Shown in pieces: positions 1 to 8,692 of a stretch of DNA of 64,000 nucleotides. A program made the translations under genes and the position numbers. The notes under the pieces are model-generated. The model made no database searches and was not told where the DNA came from. It saw only the letters and a program-made list of their open reading frames with translations. The DNA comes from Duganella zoogloeoides (GTDB lineage: Bacteria > Pseudomonadota > Gammaproteobacteria > Burkholderiales > Burkholderiaceae_D): the NCBI RefSeq assembly GCF_034479515.1, contig NZ_CP140152.1, positions 5,084,001 through 5,148,000 on the forward strand, read 5' to 3'. Each line of letters begins with the position of its first letter. Position 1 is the stretch's first letter.

Positions 1-164
1 GGCAGCAGGAAGGCGTGCATGCCGAACTGTACGAGCTCGACGATTTGCGCGGCGCGGTCAAGGCCAAGGGCGACAAGGTGCAGCGGGCCGATATCGCTGC
101 CGTACGCGCACTACTAGTTAACAGTACAAACAGTACTCACTCCTCCGAATCGAACCATGAATAA
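1..164 (+). CDS. C-terminal fragment of an unrecognised protein (cut by window start)
   Basis: Reading from base 3 gives an open frame of 53 codons that ends at the TAA at 162-164. Its first part (QQEGVHAELYELDDLRGAV) has the charged, helical look of a real protein C-terminus, whereas the other two forward frames are Arg-rich or stop early. The stop overlaps the start of the following thioredoxin-like gene by 8 bases, which suggests translational coupling. The tail after residue 40 is Ser/Thr/Asn-rich and may be unstructured. I do not recognise the family from this fragment, and the start lies outside the window. Confidence 0.5.
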   Translation, partial: QQEGVHAELYELDDLRGAVKAKGDKVQRADIAAVRALLVNSTNSTHSSESNHE

Positions 165-699
165 AAAACATCTTGCCGTCTATGCCGGCGTTGCCGTGCT
201 GTTTGCCGCTGCCGGCGCCTACACCGGCATGAAGAAAGAAGCGGCGCCGATTACGGCCACCGCCCCGGCCGGTGTGACCGGTCCGGTACAGGCGCTGCTA
301 GCGCAAACCATGCCAGACGCGGCTGGCAAGGCCACGCCGCTGGCGCAGTTCCAGGGCAAGGCGATGCTGGTCAATTTCTGGGCCACGTGGTGCGCGCCGT
401 GCGTGCAGGAAATGCCGGAGCTGTCCGAACTCTCGTCCGGAGAAGCCGGCAAGAAGCTGCAAGTTATCGGGATCGGTATCGATTCGCCAACCAACATCGC
501 CGAATTTAGCGCCAAGTATAAAATCACCTACCCGGTGCTGGTGGCCGGCATGAGCGGCACGGACCTGTCGCGCCAGTTCGGCAATGTCAACGGCGGCCTG
601 CCGTTCACGGTGCTGATCGGCGGCGACGGCCAGGTCAAGAAGACTTACCTGGGCAAGCTGAAGTTTGACGAGCTGCACAAGGATTTGGCAACGCTGTAA
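157..699 (+). CDS. TlpA/ResA-family thiol:disulfide oxidoreductase, membrane-anchored
   Basis: This 180-residue protein has an N-terminal hydrophobic segment (about residues 7-24) that should anchor it in the inner membrane or act as a signal peptide. A thioredoxin-fold domain faces the periplasm. The redox motif WCAPC is at residues 78-82, preceded by the typical NFWAT strand. A second family hallmark, the cis-proline region (GGLPFTVLI), lies near residue 150. TlpA/ResA proteins reduce periplasmic disulfides, often for cytochrome c or copper-site maturation. The specific partner cannot be read here. The start overlaps the end of the upstream frame. The gene precedes aroQ by about 90 bases. 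Confidence 0.9.
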   Translation: MNKKHLAVYAGVAVLFAAAGAYTGMKKEAAPITATAPAGVTGPVQALLAQTMPDAAGKATPLAQFQGKAMLVNFWATWCAPCVQEMPELSELSSGEAGKKLQVIGIGIDSPTNIAEFSAKYKITYPVLVAGMSGTDLSRQFGNVNGGLPFTVLIGGDGQVKKTYLGKLKFDELHKDLATL

Positions 700-792
700 C
701 TTGCCAGACACTGGGTACACGCATTTTTTTCTCTTGCCAATGCAGGCAGTTGGCGGCAAAATGCGAAACTTTCGCGGAAAACGGTCAAGAAC

Positions 793-1230
793 ATGGCAAA
801 AAACCTCCTCCTCCTGAACGGCCCCAACCTGAATTTATTGGGCACCCGGGAGCCGGAGATTTACGGCGCCGCCACCCTGGCCGATGTGGAACACGCAGCC
901 CAGGCACAAGCGCAAGCGGCTGGCGCCACCTTGTCTTGTTTTCAGAGCAATCACGAAGGGGCGTTGATCGACCGCATCCATGCTGCCCGCACCGAGGGCG
1001 TGGACGCCATCGTCATCAACCCGGGTGGACTCACGCATACCAGCGTGGCGCTGCGCGACGCCCTGGCGGGCGTGGCCATTCCATTTGTAGAAGTGCATAT
1101 TTCGAATATTTACCAGCGCGAGTCGTTTCGCCACCATTCATTCCTGAGCGCGATCGCCAGTGGCACGATCTGTGGACTCGGTATCGAAGGATATCGGTTT
1201 GCCATCGACTTCGTTCTTAAAAGGCGATAA
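793..1230 (+). CDS. aroQ: 3-dehydroquinate dehydratase, type II
   Basis: This 145-residue protein matches the full length of type II dehydroquinases, which convert 3-dehydroquinate to 3-dehydroshikimate in the shikimate pathway. The N-terminal [19 protein letters not shown] block carries the mobile-loop Arg19 and catalytic Tyr24. The NPGGLTHTS block is at about residues 76-84, and the catalytic His is in VHISN (His102), followed by Arg109. The ATG at 793 gives the canonical N-terminus. It is followed after 87 bases by accB, an arrangement common in beta- and gammaproteobacteria. Confidence 0.97.
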   Translation: MAKNLLLLNGPNLNLLGTREPEIYGAATLADVEHAAQAQAQAAGATLSCFQSNHEGALIDRIHAARTEGVDAIVINPGGLTHTSVALRDALAGVAIPFVEVHISNIYQRESFRHHSFLSAIASGTICGLGIEGYRFAIDFVLKRR

Positions 1231-1317
1231 TCTACGCGATCTGCGCGCAATTTAACGCGGCTGCGCCCAAAAGGCGTCGCCGTCATCACTTAAAAACAAG
1301 ATATTCCTGGGGGTTAC

Positions 1318-1782
1318 ATGGATCTACGCAAACTGAAGACCTTGATTGATTTGGTCGCAGAATCCGACATCGCAGAGCTCGAAGTGACCGAAGGCGAGAG
1401 CAAAGTCCGCATCGTCAAATCGTCGGCCATGCCGCAAAACCAGATGGTGATGATGCAGCCGCAAGGCATTCCTCAGTACCATGCAGCGCCGGCGCCAGCC
1501 GCCGCCCCGGTTGCCGCAGCCGCGCCTGCCGTAGCCGCCGAGCCAACCGGCCACATCGTCAAATCGCCGATGGTCGGCACCTTCTATCGTTCGTCGGCGC
1601 CGGGTTCGGCAGCCTTTGTCGAAGTGGGCGCCACCGTCAAGGAAGGCGACACCCTCTGCATCATCGAAGCGATGAAGCTGCTCAACGAAATCGATGCCGA
1701 CAAGTCCGGCACGATCACCCAGATCCTGGTCGAGAATGGCCAGCCGGTCGAATTCGGCCAACCGCTGTTTGTGATAGGCTAA
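1318..1782 (+). CDS. accB: acetyl-CoA carboxylase biotin carboxyl carrier protein
   Basis: This 154-residue biotin carrier shuttles carboxyl groups from biotin carboxylase (AccC) to the carboxyltransferase (AccAD) in the first step of fatty-acid synthesis. Residues 1-35 form the conserved N-terminal domain. Residues 53-77 are an Ala/Pro-rich flexible linker. The C-terminal biotinyl domain carries the modification motif EAMKLLNE with the biotinylated Lys at residue 120. A G-rich ribosome-binding site (CTGGGGG) stands just before the ATG. accC follows 119 bases downstream, so the two are probably co-transcribed. Confidence 0.97.
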   Translation: MDLRKLKTLIDLVAESDIAELEVTEGESKVRIVKSSAMPQNQMVMMQPQGIPQYHAAPAPAAAPVAAAAPAVAAEPTGHIVKSPMVGTFYRSSAPGSAAFVEVGATVKEGDTLCIIEAMKLLNEIDADKSGTITQILVENGQPVEFGQPLFVIG

Positions 1783-1901
1783 GACGAGTTTCAGCGCCCG
1801 CCCCGCCGCACTGTCGGTGACGGGCGCGCCGTCTTCCGCATCCCCTCCCTACTTGATGTTACCGGTCTCTGCCGGTGATCACAGAAATACGCGAACCTAC
1901 C

Positions 1902-3287
1902 ATGTTTGAAAAAATCCTCATTGCCAATCGTGGCGAAATTGCCCTCCGTATCCAGCGCGCTTGCCGCGAACTGGGCATCAAGACGGTCGTGGTCCACTCG
2001 GAAGCGGACAAGGACGCCAAGTACGTCAAATTGGCCGACGAGTCGGTATGTATCGGCCCGGCGGCCTCGACGCTCAGCTACCTGAACATGCCAGCCATCA
2101 TCAGCGCGGCCGAAGTGACCGACGCCGAAGCGATCCACCCGGGCTACGGCTTCCTGTCGGAAAACGCCGACTTCGCCGAGCGCGTGGAAAAATCGGGCTT
2201 CGTGTTCATCGGTCCGCGTTCGGAATCGATCCGCATCATGGGCGACAAGGTGTCGGCCAAGCAAACCATGATCAAGGCGGGCGTGCCTTGCGTGCCCGGC
2301 TCGGAAGGCGCGCTTCCCGACGATCCGAAAGCCATCGTGCAGATCGCCCGCAAGGTCGGCTACCCGGTCATTATCAAGGCGGCCGGCGGCGGTGGCGGAC
2401 GCGGCATGCGCGTGGTGCATACCGAAGCGGCGCTGATCAATGCCGTGGCCATGACCAAGACCGAAGCCGGTACCGCCTTCGGCAATCCGGAAGTGTACAT
2501 GGAGAAGTACCTGGAAAATCCGCGCCACGTGGAAATCCAGATCCTTGCCGACGAACACAAAAACGCCGTCTGGCTGGGCGAACGCGACTGCTCGATGCAG
2601 CGCCGCCACCAGAAGGTGATCGAAGAAGCGCCGGCGCCGGGCATCCCGCGCAAGCTGATCGAAAAGATCGGCGACCGCTGCGCCGAAGCGTGCCGCAAGA
2701 TCGGCTACCGTGGCGCCGGCACCTTCGAGTTCCTGTATGAAAACGGCGAGTTCTACTTCATCGAGATGAACACCCGCGTGCAGGTCGAACACCCGGTCAC
2801 CGAAATGATCACCGGCATCGACATCGTGCAGGAACAGATCCGCATCGCCTGCGGCGAGAAGCTGCGCTTCCGCCAGCGCGACGTCATGCTGTCGGGCCAC
2901 GCCATCGAGTGCCGTATCAATGCCGAAGATGCCTTCAAGTTCACGCCGTCGCCGGGCCGCATTACGTCGTGGCACGTGCCGGGTGGTCCCGGCATCCGCG
3001 TCGATTCGCACGCATATGCCGGCTACTACGTGCCGCCGCATTACGATTCGATGATCGGCAAGGTCATTTCGTACGGCGCCACCCGCGAGCAGGCCATCCG
3101 CCGCATGCAGATCGCGCTGTCGGAAATGGTCGTCGAAGGTATTTCGACCAACATCCCGCTGCACCGCGAGCTGATGATCGATGCCCGTTTCATCGAAGGC
3201 GGCACCAATATTCACTACCTCGAGCACAAGCTGGCCGACATGCCAGAACTCAATAAACTGAGCCTGAACCCGAAAGCGCCACAATGA
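1902..3287 (+). CDS. accC: acetyl-CoA carboxylase, biotin carboxylase subunit
   Basis: This 461-residue ATP-grasp enzyme carboxylates the biotin on AccB using ATP and bicarbonate. I chose the ATG at 1902 because it gives the family N-terminus [17 protein letters not shown]. An in-frame GTG at 1875 would add nine residues with no family counterpart. Visible hallmarks are [11 protein letters not shown] (about residue 85), the glycine-rich nucleotide loop [11 protein letters not shown] (about 160), EYCMQ-type [12 protein letters not shown] (about 235) and the catalytic [14 protein letters not shown] (about 290). The 3' end overlaps prmA by four bases (ATGA). Confidence 0.97.
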   Translation: MFEKILIANRGEIALRIQRACRELGIKTVVVHSEADKDAKYVKLADESVCIGPAASTLSYLNMPAIISAAEVTDAEAIHPGYGFLSENADFAERVEKSGFVFIGPRSESIRIMGDKVSAKQTMIKAGVPCVPGSEGALPDDPKAIVQIARKVGYPVIIKAAGGGGGRGMRVVHTEAALINAVAMTKTEAGTAFGNPEVYMEKYLENPRHVEIQILADEHKNAVWLGERDCSMQRRHQKVIEEAPAPGIPRKLIEKIGDRCAEACRKIGYRGAGTFEFLYENGEFYFIEMNTRVQVEHPVTEMITGIDIVQEQIRIACGEKLRFRQRDVMLSGHAIECRINAEDAFKFTPSPGRITSWHVPGGPGIRVDSHAYAGYYVPPHYDSMIGKVISYGATREQAIRRMQIALSEMVVEGISTNIPLHRELMIDARFIEGGTNIHYLEHKLADMPELNKLSLNPKAPQ

Positions 3288-4216
3288 GCTGGACCGAAAT
3301 CGTCATCGAAATCGCGCGCGAACACGCCGAAGCCCTGTCCGAAGCACTGATGGACGTGGGCGCGCTGTCGGTCTCCGTCGAGGACGCCGATGAAGGCACC
3401 GACGCCGAACGTCCGCTGTTCGGCGAGCCGGGCATGGAACCGACCGAAGCGGCCTGGGACCACAGCCGCGTGGTGGCCCTCACCGACGAAGCCGACGACC
3501 AGGCCGTGATCGTGGCCGCTGCCGCCGGCCAGGCTGGCCTGGCCAAGCTGCCCAAGTTCACCACCCGCAAGGTGGAAGAGCAGGACTGGGTGCGCCTGAC
3601 GCAGTCGCAATTCGCACCGATTCACATCGGCAAGAACATCTGGGTCGTGCCGAGCTGGCACGAGGCACCGGATCCTGACGCGCTGATCCTGGAACTCGAC
3701 CCGGGCCTGGCGTTCGGTACCGGCAGCCATCCGACCACGCGCTTGTGCATGGAATGGCTGGAAGCCCATCCGGCGCCCGGCAAGACCGTGCTCGACTACG
3801 GCTGCGGTTCCGGCATCCTGGCCATGGTAGCCAGGAAGGTCGGCGCTGGTGAAGTCGTGGGTGTGGACATCGATCCGCAAGCGATCGAATCGGCTGCCGA
3901 CAATGCCCAGCGCAACCATTGCGAGATCGAATACTTCCTGCCCGACACCTTCGCCCAGTCCGCGCATGCCGAGCAGAAGTTCGACATCGTGGTGGCGAAT
4001 ATCCTGTCGAGCCCGTTGAAATTGATGGCGCCGATGTTGTCGGGCCGCGTCGCGCCCGGTGGCGCACTGATCCTGTCGGGCGTGCTGGCGCGCCAGGCCG
4101 AGGAAGTGGCTGCCGCTTACGCACCGTTCATCAAGCTCGGCGTATGGGCCGAACAGGATGGCTGGGTCGCCCTGCACGGTCGCCTCGGCAGTGACGTGGT
4201 TCCCGCCGCGCGCTAA
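3284..4216 (+). CDS. prmA: ribosomal protein L11 methyltransferase
   Basis: This 310-residue SAM-dependent methyltransferase trimethylates ribosomal protein L11. The Rossmann motif I appears as [13 protein letters not shown] (about residue 170), followed by the acidic loop GVDIDPQAI and the post-motif [10 protein letters not shown], which corresponds to the family's NxxY/NILA segment. The N-terminal domain (residues 1-110) is the L11-recognition region. The ATG overlaps the accC stop by four bases, so translation is likely coupled. The accBC-prmA order is common in this group of bacteria. Confidence 0.96.
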   Translation: MSWTEIVIEIAREHAEALSEALMDVGALSVSVEDADEGTDAERPLFGEPGMEPTEAAWDHSRVVALTDEADDQAVIVAAAAGQAGLAKLPKFTTRKVEEQDWVRLTQSQFAPIHIGKNIWVVPSWHEAPDPDALILELDPGLAFGTGSHPTTRLCMEWLEAHPAPGKTVLDYGCGSGILAMVARKVGAGEVVGVDIDPQAIESAADNAQRNHCEIEYFLPDTFAQSAHAEQKFDIVVANILSSPLKLMAPMLSGRVAPGGALILSGVLARQAEEVAAAYAPFIKLGVWAEQDGWVALHGRLGSDVVPAAR

Positions 4217-4224
4217 TCACACCC

Positions 4225-5790
4225 ATGGCGCTTGCCACCAAATGCCCCCACTGCAACACGATATTTCGGGTCGCTCATGACCAGCTGAAATTACGTGGGG
4301 GCATAGTGCGCTGTGGCTCCTGCAACCAGGTGTTTGACGGTAATGCTGCGTTGCTGGAGCCGCTGGCGCCGCCTGCTGCGCCAGCCGTTTCTTCCGCTGC
4401 TGTTCCTTCTGCAGCAGCTCCTTCTACCGCTGCTCGTCTTGCCGCGGCTCCTGCCGGCTCCGTGCCTGATGCCGCTGCGCCTCCTGCCGCCATTGCGCCG
4501 GCCGCCGAACCAAGCGAGTTCGATCTCGATTTCGACGACGTCGATGACGCTGCCCTGCCCCCGCTGCCTGTGATGGCTGAGGTCAAATTGCCGGACTCGG
4601 TGGCGGCATTGAGCCTGGATTTCGATGATGAGGCCGGGACTGCTGCGGCCGAACCTGCGCCGCAGCCATTGCCCGCACAGTGGCGTGTTCGGCCGCCGGC
4701 GCCGCCAGCAGCGCCGGTATCGCTCACCAAGCCTGAGCCCGAGCCGCTGCGTGATCCCCAGCCGCTACCAGCGCCTGCCGTACTGGCCGAACCCGAACCC
4801 GCGCCCGCCCCGCCCCCCGAACCGACCGCGCAAGACCTGATCAGCGGCGACACGCTGTCCGAGGAAGAGTTGCAAGCGGCGATCGAGGTGGAACTGGCCG
4901 CGCTGGACGCCCGCATGGCGGCCGCGCAACCGGCGCCGGCCGTGCAAGTCGTCCGGGAAGTCAGGCCGGCACGCAGCGACGAGCGCCGCGAACCCACGCT
5001 CGACTTTTCCCCGCACCCTGACGAACTCGACGAAGAAGACGAGCAGGCGCTGCTGCAACTGTCCCATGGCGGTCTTGCCGCCCAGGCGCAAGACGACATT
5101 CCGCCCAGCCACACGCTGCTGCGCACCGTCTCCGCCCCGCCCGCAGACCGCTATTACGAGCCGGAATTCCAAAGCACCGAAACACTGGTGGCCGAGCCCG
5201 TGGTGGACCACCACATGCAGGAGCCCGAAGTCGAAGCCCCGGCCGAGCCAATGGCAGAGCCTGCAGACGACGAGCCCGGCTTCGTCAAGCGCGAACGCCA
5301 CCGCGAGCGCTATGGCCGCGCCACCACCATCGCCCTGTGCCTGGGCATCGTGCTGATGCTCGGTGCGCTGGCCGCGCAGGGACTGACCACCTTCCGCAAC
5401 CCGCTGGCAGCGGCCATGCCGTCGCTCAAGCCGGCGCTGGTGGCCGCCTGCAAACCGCTCGGCTGCAAGGTCGAACTGCCGTCGCAGATCGACGAGCTGG
5501 CGATCGAACAGGGCGAACTGCAAACCCTGAGCGAAAACACGTTTTCGTTCTCCACGTCGCTCAAGAACAGCAGCGGCAGCGCCCAGGCCTGGCCGCACAT
5601 CGAACTGGTGCTGGACGACGCCAACGACAAGACCGTGTTGCGCCGCGTCCTTGCGCCGCGCGATTATCTCGATCCCGAAGTCGAGATCGCCCAAGGGTTT
5701 CCCGCACGCAGCGAACAACCTGTCAAACTCTACTTTGAATTGAAACAGCCCAGGGCATCGGGCTATCACATCGCAGTCTTTTATCCATAA
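4225..5790 (+). CDS. zinc-ribbon, DUF3426-domain membrane protein
   Basis: This 521-residue protein starts with an MJ0042-type zinc ribbon: two CxxC knuckles (CPHC at about residues 8-11 and CGSC at about 31-34). A long Ala/Pro/Glu-rich low-complexity linker follows (about 45-355). One transmembrane helix is at about 365-388 (TIALCLGIVLMLGALAAQ), then a C-terminal DUF3426 domain predicted to be periplasmic. The family is common beside prmA in betaproteobacteria but has no firm function. It lies eight bases after prmA and nine before the PfkB kinase, so it belongs to the same run of genes. Confidence 0.88.
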   Translation: MALATKCPHCNTIFRVAHDQLKLRGGIVRCGSCNQVFDGNAALLEPLAPPAAPAVSSAAVPSAAAPSTAARLAAAPAGSVPDAAAPPAAIAPAAEPSEFDLDFDDVDDAALPPLPVMAEVKLPDSVAALSLDFDDEAGTAAAEPAPQPLPAQWRVRPPAPPAAPVSLTKPEPEPLRDPQPLPAPAVLAEPEPAPAPPPEPTAQDLISGDTLSEEELQAAIEVELAALDARMAAAQPAPAVQVVREVRPARSDERREPTLDFSPHPDELDEEDEQALLQLSHGGLAAQAQDDIPPSHTLLRTVSAPPADRYYEPEFQSTETLVAEPVVDHHMQEPEVEAPAEPMAEPADDEPGFVKRERHRERYGRATTIALCLGIVLMLGALAAQGLTTFRNPLAAAMPSLKPALVAACKPLGCKVELPSQIDELAIEQGELQTLSENTFSFSTSLKNSSGSAQAWPHIELVLDDANDKTVLRRVLAPRDYLDPEVEIAQGFPARSEQPVKLYFELKQPRASGYHIAVFYP

Positions 5791-5799
5791 AGAACCATC

Positions 5800-6738
5800 A
5801 TGACCCAGACCTCCTTGATTTGCGGCTCGCTCGCGATCGACACCATCCTGCAATTCCCGGGCCGCTTCGACAGCATCCTGCTGGCCGACCAGCTCCATAA
5901 AGTGAACGTGTCGTTCCTGGCGCCAACCATGCGCACCGAATTCGGCGGCTGCTCCGGCAACATCGCCTACAACCTCAAGATGCTGGGCGGCGATCCGCGC
6001 ATCGTCGGCGTGATGGGCCAGGACAACGCGGCCTATATTGCCCGCCTGGCCAAGCTCGGCATCCCGTCGGACAACATCCTGATCAAGGAAGACGCCTACA
6101 ACGCCCAGTGCTTCGTCACGGCCGACCAGGACGGCAACCAGATCAACGCCTTCCACCCGGGCGCCATGTCGTACGCGCACGAGAACGATATCGCCAAGGC
6201 CGGCCCTGCCGCGCTGGCCATCATTTCGCCGGACGGCCACCTGGGCATGCAAAAGCACGCGACCGACCTGGTCAAGCTGGAGATCCCGTTCATCTTCGAT
6301 CCGGGCCAGCAACTGCCGATGTTCAACGGCGAAGAACTGACCACCTTTATCGACCAGGCCACCTACGTCACCACCAACGATTACGAAATCGAGCTGCTGA
6401 CCGAGCGCACCGGCTTGAGCGTGGCCGACATCGCCAGCCGCGTGGAAGCGCTGATCATCACCCGTGGCGAGCAGGGTTCGGAAATTTATACCAAGGGCGA
6501 GCGCATCGACATCCCGGCCGTGCCTGCCACCGAAGTGCTGGATCCGACCGGCTGCGGCGACGCCTACCGCGCCGGCCTGCTGTTCGGCATCACCAACGGC
6601 TGGAAATGGGAAACCACGGGCCGCCTGGCCAGCCTGCTGGGCGCGATCAAGATCGCCAGCAAGGGCGCACAAAACCACCGCCTGACGGCAGCCGAGATCG
6701 CCGACAAGTTCGAAGCCGCGTTCGGTTACCGCTACTAA
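5800..6738 (+). CDS. PfkB-family carbohydrate/nucleoside kinase
   Basis: This 312-residue ribokinase-fold kinase resembles the adenosine/sugar kinase branch. The N-terminal GGCSGNIAYNLKMLGGDPRI is the PfkB substrate-side signature. The C-terminal DPTGCGDAYRAGLLFG is the anion-hole and catalytic-base motif, with Asp in GCGD as the base. Most family members have GAGD here, so Cys replaces Ala. The substrate is probably a nucleoside or sugar and cannot be fixed from sequence. The gene ends 22 bases before a strong bidirectional terminator. Confidence 0.88.
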   Translation: MTQTSLICGSLAIDTILQFPGRFDSILLADQLHKVNVSFLAPTMRTEFGGCSGNIAYNLKMLGGDPRIVGVMGQDNAAYIARLAKLGIPSDNILIKEDAYNAQCFVTADQDGNQINAFHPGAMSYAHENDIAKAGPAALAIISPDGHLGMQKHATDLVKLEIPFIFDPGQQLPMFNGEELTTFIDQATYVTTNDYEIELLTERTGLSVADIASRVEALIITRGEQGSEIYTKGERIDIPAVPATEVLDPTGCGDAYRAGLLFGITNGWKWETTGRLASLLGAIKIASKGAQNHRLTAAEIADKFEAAFGYRY

Positions 6739-6755
6739 GCATTCGTCCAGACGTC

Positions 6756-6795
6756 AAAAAGCCCGCGCCGGTGAACAACCGGCGCGGGCTTTTTT
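6756..6795. terminator. bidirectional intrinsic terminator between pfkB-like gene and yggT
   Basis: An 11-base-pair GC-rich stem (6761-6771 with 6779-6789) encloses a seven-base loop. It is flanked by five A on the left and six T on the right, so it can stop transcription from both directions. It separates the convergent kinase and YggT genes. Confidence 0.9.
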
Positions 6796-6808
6796 GCGTG
6801 CTGTCGGG

Positions 6809-7342
6809 TCAGCGGCCGTTGAAGGCCAGTCCCAGCAGCAACTGCGCGATCTGGAGCAATATCAGCGCCACCAGCACCGACAAATCGAGATTGCCGATCA
6901 GCGGCACCACCTTGCGGATCGGACGCAGCAGCGGCTCGTTGAGCGCGCGGATGAACGGCGCCAGCGGCGCGTGCGGATTGATCCAGCTAAAGATGACCTC
7001 GATCACCAGCAGCGCCATGAAGCCATACAGTATCCACGACAGGAAGCGCTCGAACGCCACCAGCAACACCAGTTGCACCGGCCAGCCCGCCAGGAAGAAC
7101 ACGCAGGTGGCCAGCAGCACGATCAGGAAGGCGCCGATCAGGCTGGCCCAATCGTAGCCGCCCATGCCCGGCACCACGCGCCGCAGCGGGCGCACCAGCC
7201 AGTCCGACAATTGGAACGTGAATTGCGCCACCTGGGCCGGTGGCCGCACGCGGATCGCCTGCATCCAGAAACGCAGCAGTAATGCCGAACCGAGCAGAAC
7301 CGCAATGGCATCGACAATCAACTTCAGTATTGTTACAAGCAC
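6809..7342 (-). CDS. yggT: YggT-family integral membrane protein
   Basis: This 177-residue protein has two YggT repeats, each a pair of hydrophobic helices (about residues 3-24 and 66-92 in the first half, then about 95-125 and 150-175). The family motif is visible as NPHAPLAPFIRALNEPLLRPIRK in pieces around residues 125-147. Family members are small inner-membrane proteins linked to osmotic or ion stress and division-site organisation. Their molecular role is unsettled. The start is a GTG at 7342 preceded by a strong ribosome-binding site (GGAGGG). It reads convergently toward the pfkB-like gene. Confidence 0.88.
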   Translation of the reverse strand: MLVTILKLIVDAIAVLLGSALLLRFWMQAIRVRPPAQVAQFTFQLSDWLVRPLRRVVPGMGGYDWASLIGAFLIVLLATCVFFLAGWPVQLVLLVAFERFLSWILYGFMALLVIEVIFSWINPHAPLAPFIRALNEPLLRPIRKVVPLIGNLDLSVLVALILLQIAQLLLGLAFNGR

Positions 7343-7353
7343 GGAGTCCCTCC

Positions 7354-7391
7354 AATAAAAAAGCCGCTGTGTGATTGTCTCACACAGCGGC
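7354..7391 (-). terminator. intrinsic terminator of the H1-like gene
   Basis: A perfect 12-base-pair stem (7363-7374 with 7380-7391) has a five-base loop. On the minus strand a run of six T (7357-7362) follows. It lies just after the stop of the Lys/Ala-rich protein and before the yggT start, so yggT is probably transcribed separately. Confidence 0.9.
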
Positions 7392-7417
7392 CCGATTGCC
7401 TCAGCAGAAGCCTTCGA

Positions 7418-8692
7418 TTACGAAGGACGGGTGCTGGTTGGGAAAGGCCATGCAGCAGCTGGTGCCAGCACGGTTTTGGCGGCAGGTGCAGGCGTAGCGG
7501 CCGGAGCGGCAGCTGGCTTGACAGCAGCTTCCTTCGGCGCGGCAGGCTTTTTAGGCGCTGCTGCTTTTTTCACTGCTGGTGCAGCGGCGGCGGCTGGTGC
7601 CGCTGCTACTGCTGCCGGCGCTGCTGCTACCGGTGCGGCTGCTGGCGCTGGAGCAGCTGCAACAGGCGCGGGGGCGGCTGCCGGTTTAGCGGCGGCTTTC
7701 TTGGCGGCTGGTTTTGCTGCTACAGGTTTTGCGGCTGCTGGTTTGGCAGCAGCAGGTTTCGCTGCAGCTGGCTTGGCGGCAGCTTTTGCGGCAGGCTTGG
7801 CAGCTGGTTTCGCTGCAGCCTCAACCGGCTTTTTTGCTGCTGGCTTAGCCGCGGCCTTTGCAGCCGGTTTGGCTGCTGCTTTTACTGCTGGTTTGGCGGC
7901 TGCTGGTTTGGCAGCTGCTTTAGGTGCGGCTTTGGCTGCTGGCTTGGCAGCTGCCTTGGCGGCTGGTTTCGCTGCTGCTTTAGGAGTGGCCTTGGCTGCG
8001 GCTTTAGGTGCTGCTTTGGCTGCTGCTTTAGGAGCTGCTTTTGCTGCTGGCTTGGCGGCTGCCTTCGGTGCTGCTTTCGCTGCTGGCTTGGCTGCGGCTT
8101 TAGGAGCTGCTTTGGCGGCTGCTTTAGGAGCTGCTTTGGCGGCTGCTTTAGGAGCTGCTTTGGCTGCGGCTTTAGGGGCTGCCTTGGCTGCGGCTTTAGG
8201 AGCGGCTTTCGCTGCTGGCTTGGCGGCGGCCTTTTTCGCTACCGGCTTGGCGGCGGCCTTAGGTGCAGCTTTAGGAGCGGCTTTTGCTGCTGGCTTGGCG
8301 GCTGCTTTAGGAGCTGCTTTCGCTGCCGGTTTGGCGGCGACAGCTTTTTTCGCTACTGGCTTGGCGGCTGCCTTGGGTGCTGCCTTCGGTGCGGCTTTCG
8401 CTGCTGGCTTGGCGGCTGCCTTAGTTGCTGCCTTAGGTGCTGCCTTGGCTGCTGCTTTAGGAGCTGCCTTCGGTGCTGCTTTTGCGGCTGGCTTGGCGGC
8501 TGCCTTCGGTGCAGCTTTCACTGCCGGTTTGGCGGCGACAGCTTTTTTCGCTACTGGTTTAGCAGCGGCTTTGGCTGCCGGCTTGGCGGCTGCGGCTTTG
8601 GCGGCGACAGGCTTTTTGGCTGCGGTGGTGGTGGTCGCGGCGGCTTTGGTAGCCGGCTTTTTTGCTGCTGGTTTTTTTGCGGCGGTTGCCAT
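7418..8692 (-). CDS. histone H1-like Lys/Ala/Pro-rich repetitive protein
   Basis: This 424-residue protein consists almost entirely of Lys, Ala and Pro in imperfect tandem units such as KAAPKAAAKPAAK. Short interruptions (AKKAVAAKPAVK) appear periodically, and a short non-repetitive tail (AWPFPTSTRPS) ends it. It resembles the C-terminal tails of eukaryotic histone H1 and the bacterial H1-like/AlgP-type proteins, which bind DNA through lysines and condense the nucleoid. I chose the ATG at 8692 because it follows an AAGGAGAA ribosome-binding site. An upstream in-frame start at 8734 would add 14 unrelated residues. The long open frame on the opposite strand is a by-product of the GC-biased repeats. 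Confidence 0.85.
   Translation of the reverse strand: MATAAKKPAAKKPATKAAATTTTAAKKPVAAKAAAAKPAAKAAAKPVAKKAVAAKPAVKAAPKAAAKPAAKAAPKAAPKAAAKAAPKAATKAAAKPAAKAAPKAAPKAAAKPVAKKAVAAKPAAKAAPKAAAKPAAKAAPKAAPKAAAKPVAKKAAAKPAAKAAPKAAAKAAPKAAAKAAPKAAAKAAPKAAAKAAPKAAAKPAAKAAPKAAAKPAAKAAPKAAAKAAPKAAAKATPKAAAKPAAKAAAKPAAKAAPKAAAKPAAAKPAVKAAAKPAAKAAAKPAAKKPVEAAAKPAAKPAAKAAAKPAAAKPAAAKPAAAKPVAAKPAAKKAAAKPAAAPAPVAAAPAPAAAPVAAAPAAVAAAPAAAAAPAVKKAAAPKKPAAPKEAAVKPAAAPAATPAPAAKTVLAPAAAWPFPTSTRPS
7480..8680. repeat. low-complexity tandem-repeat DNA within the H1-like gene
   Basis: The coding DNA is a degenerate array of short units built from GGCTGC, GCTTTAGG and GGCTTGGC on the plus strand, with near-identical 21- to 24-base blocks repeated many times (clearest around 8090-8210). 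Such DNA is prone to slippage and recombination, so copy number may vary between strains and assemblies. Spacer-repeat regularity of a CRISPR array is absent. Confidence 0.8.

Noticed and set aside
1875..1901. GTG start for accC
   Set aside because: It adds nine residues that no AccC has. The ATG at 1902 gives the exact family N-terminus.
7480..8680. Possible CRISPR-like or satellite array
   Set aside because: The repeats are contiguous, degenerate and in frame with a Lys/Ala protein. There are no unique spacers of uniform length.
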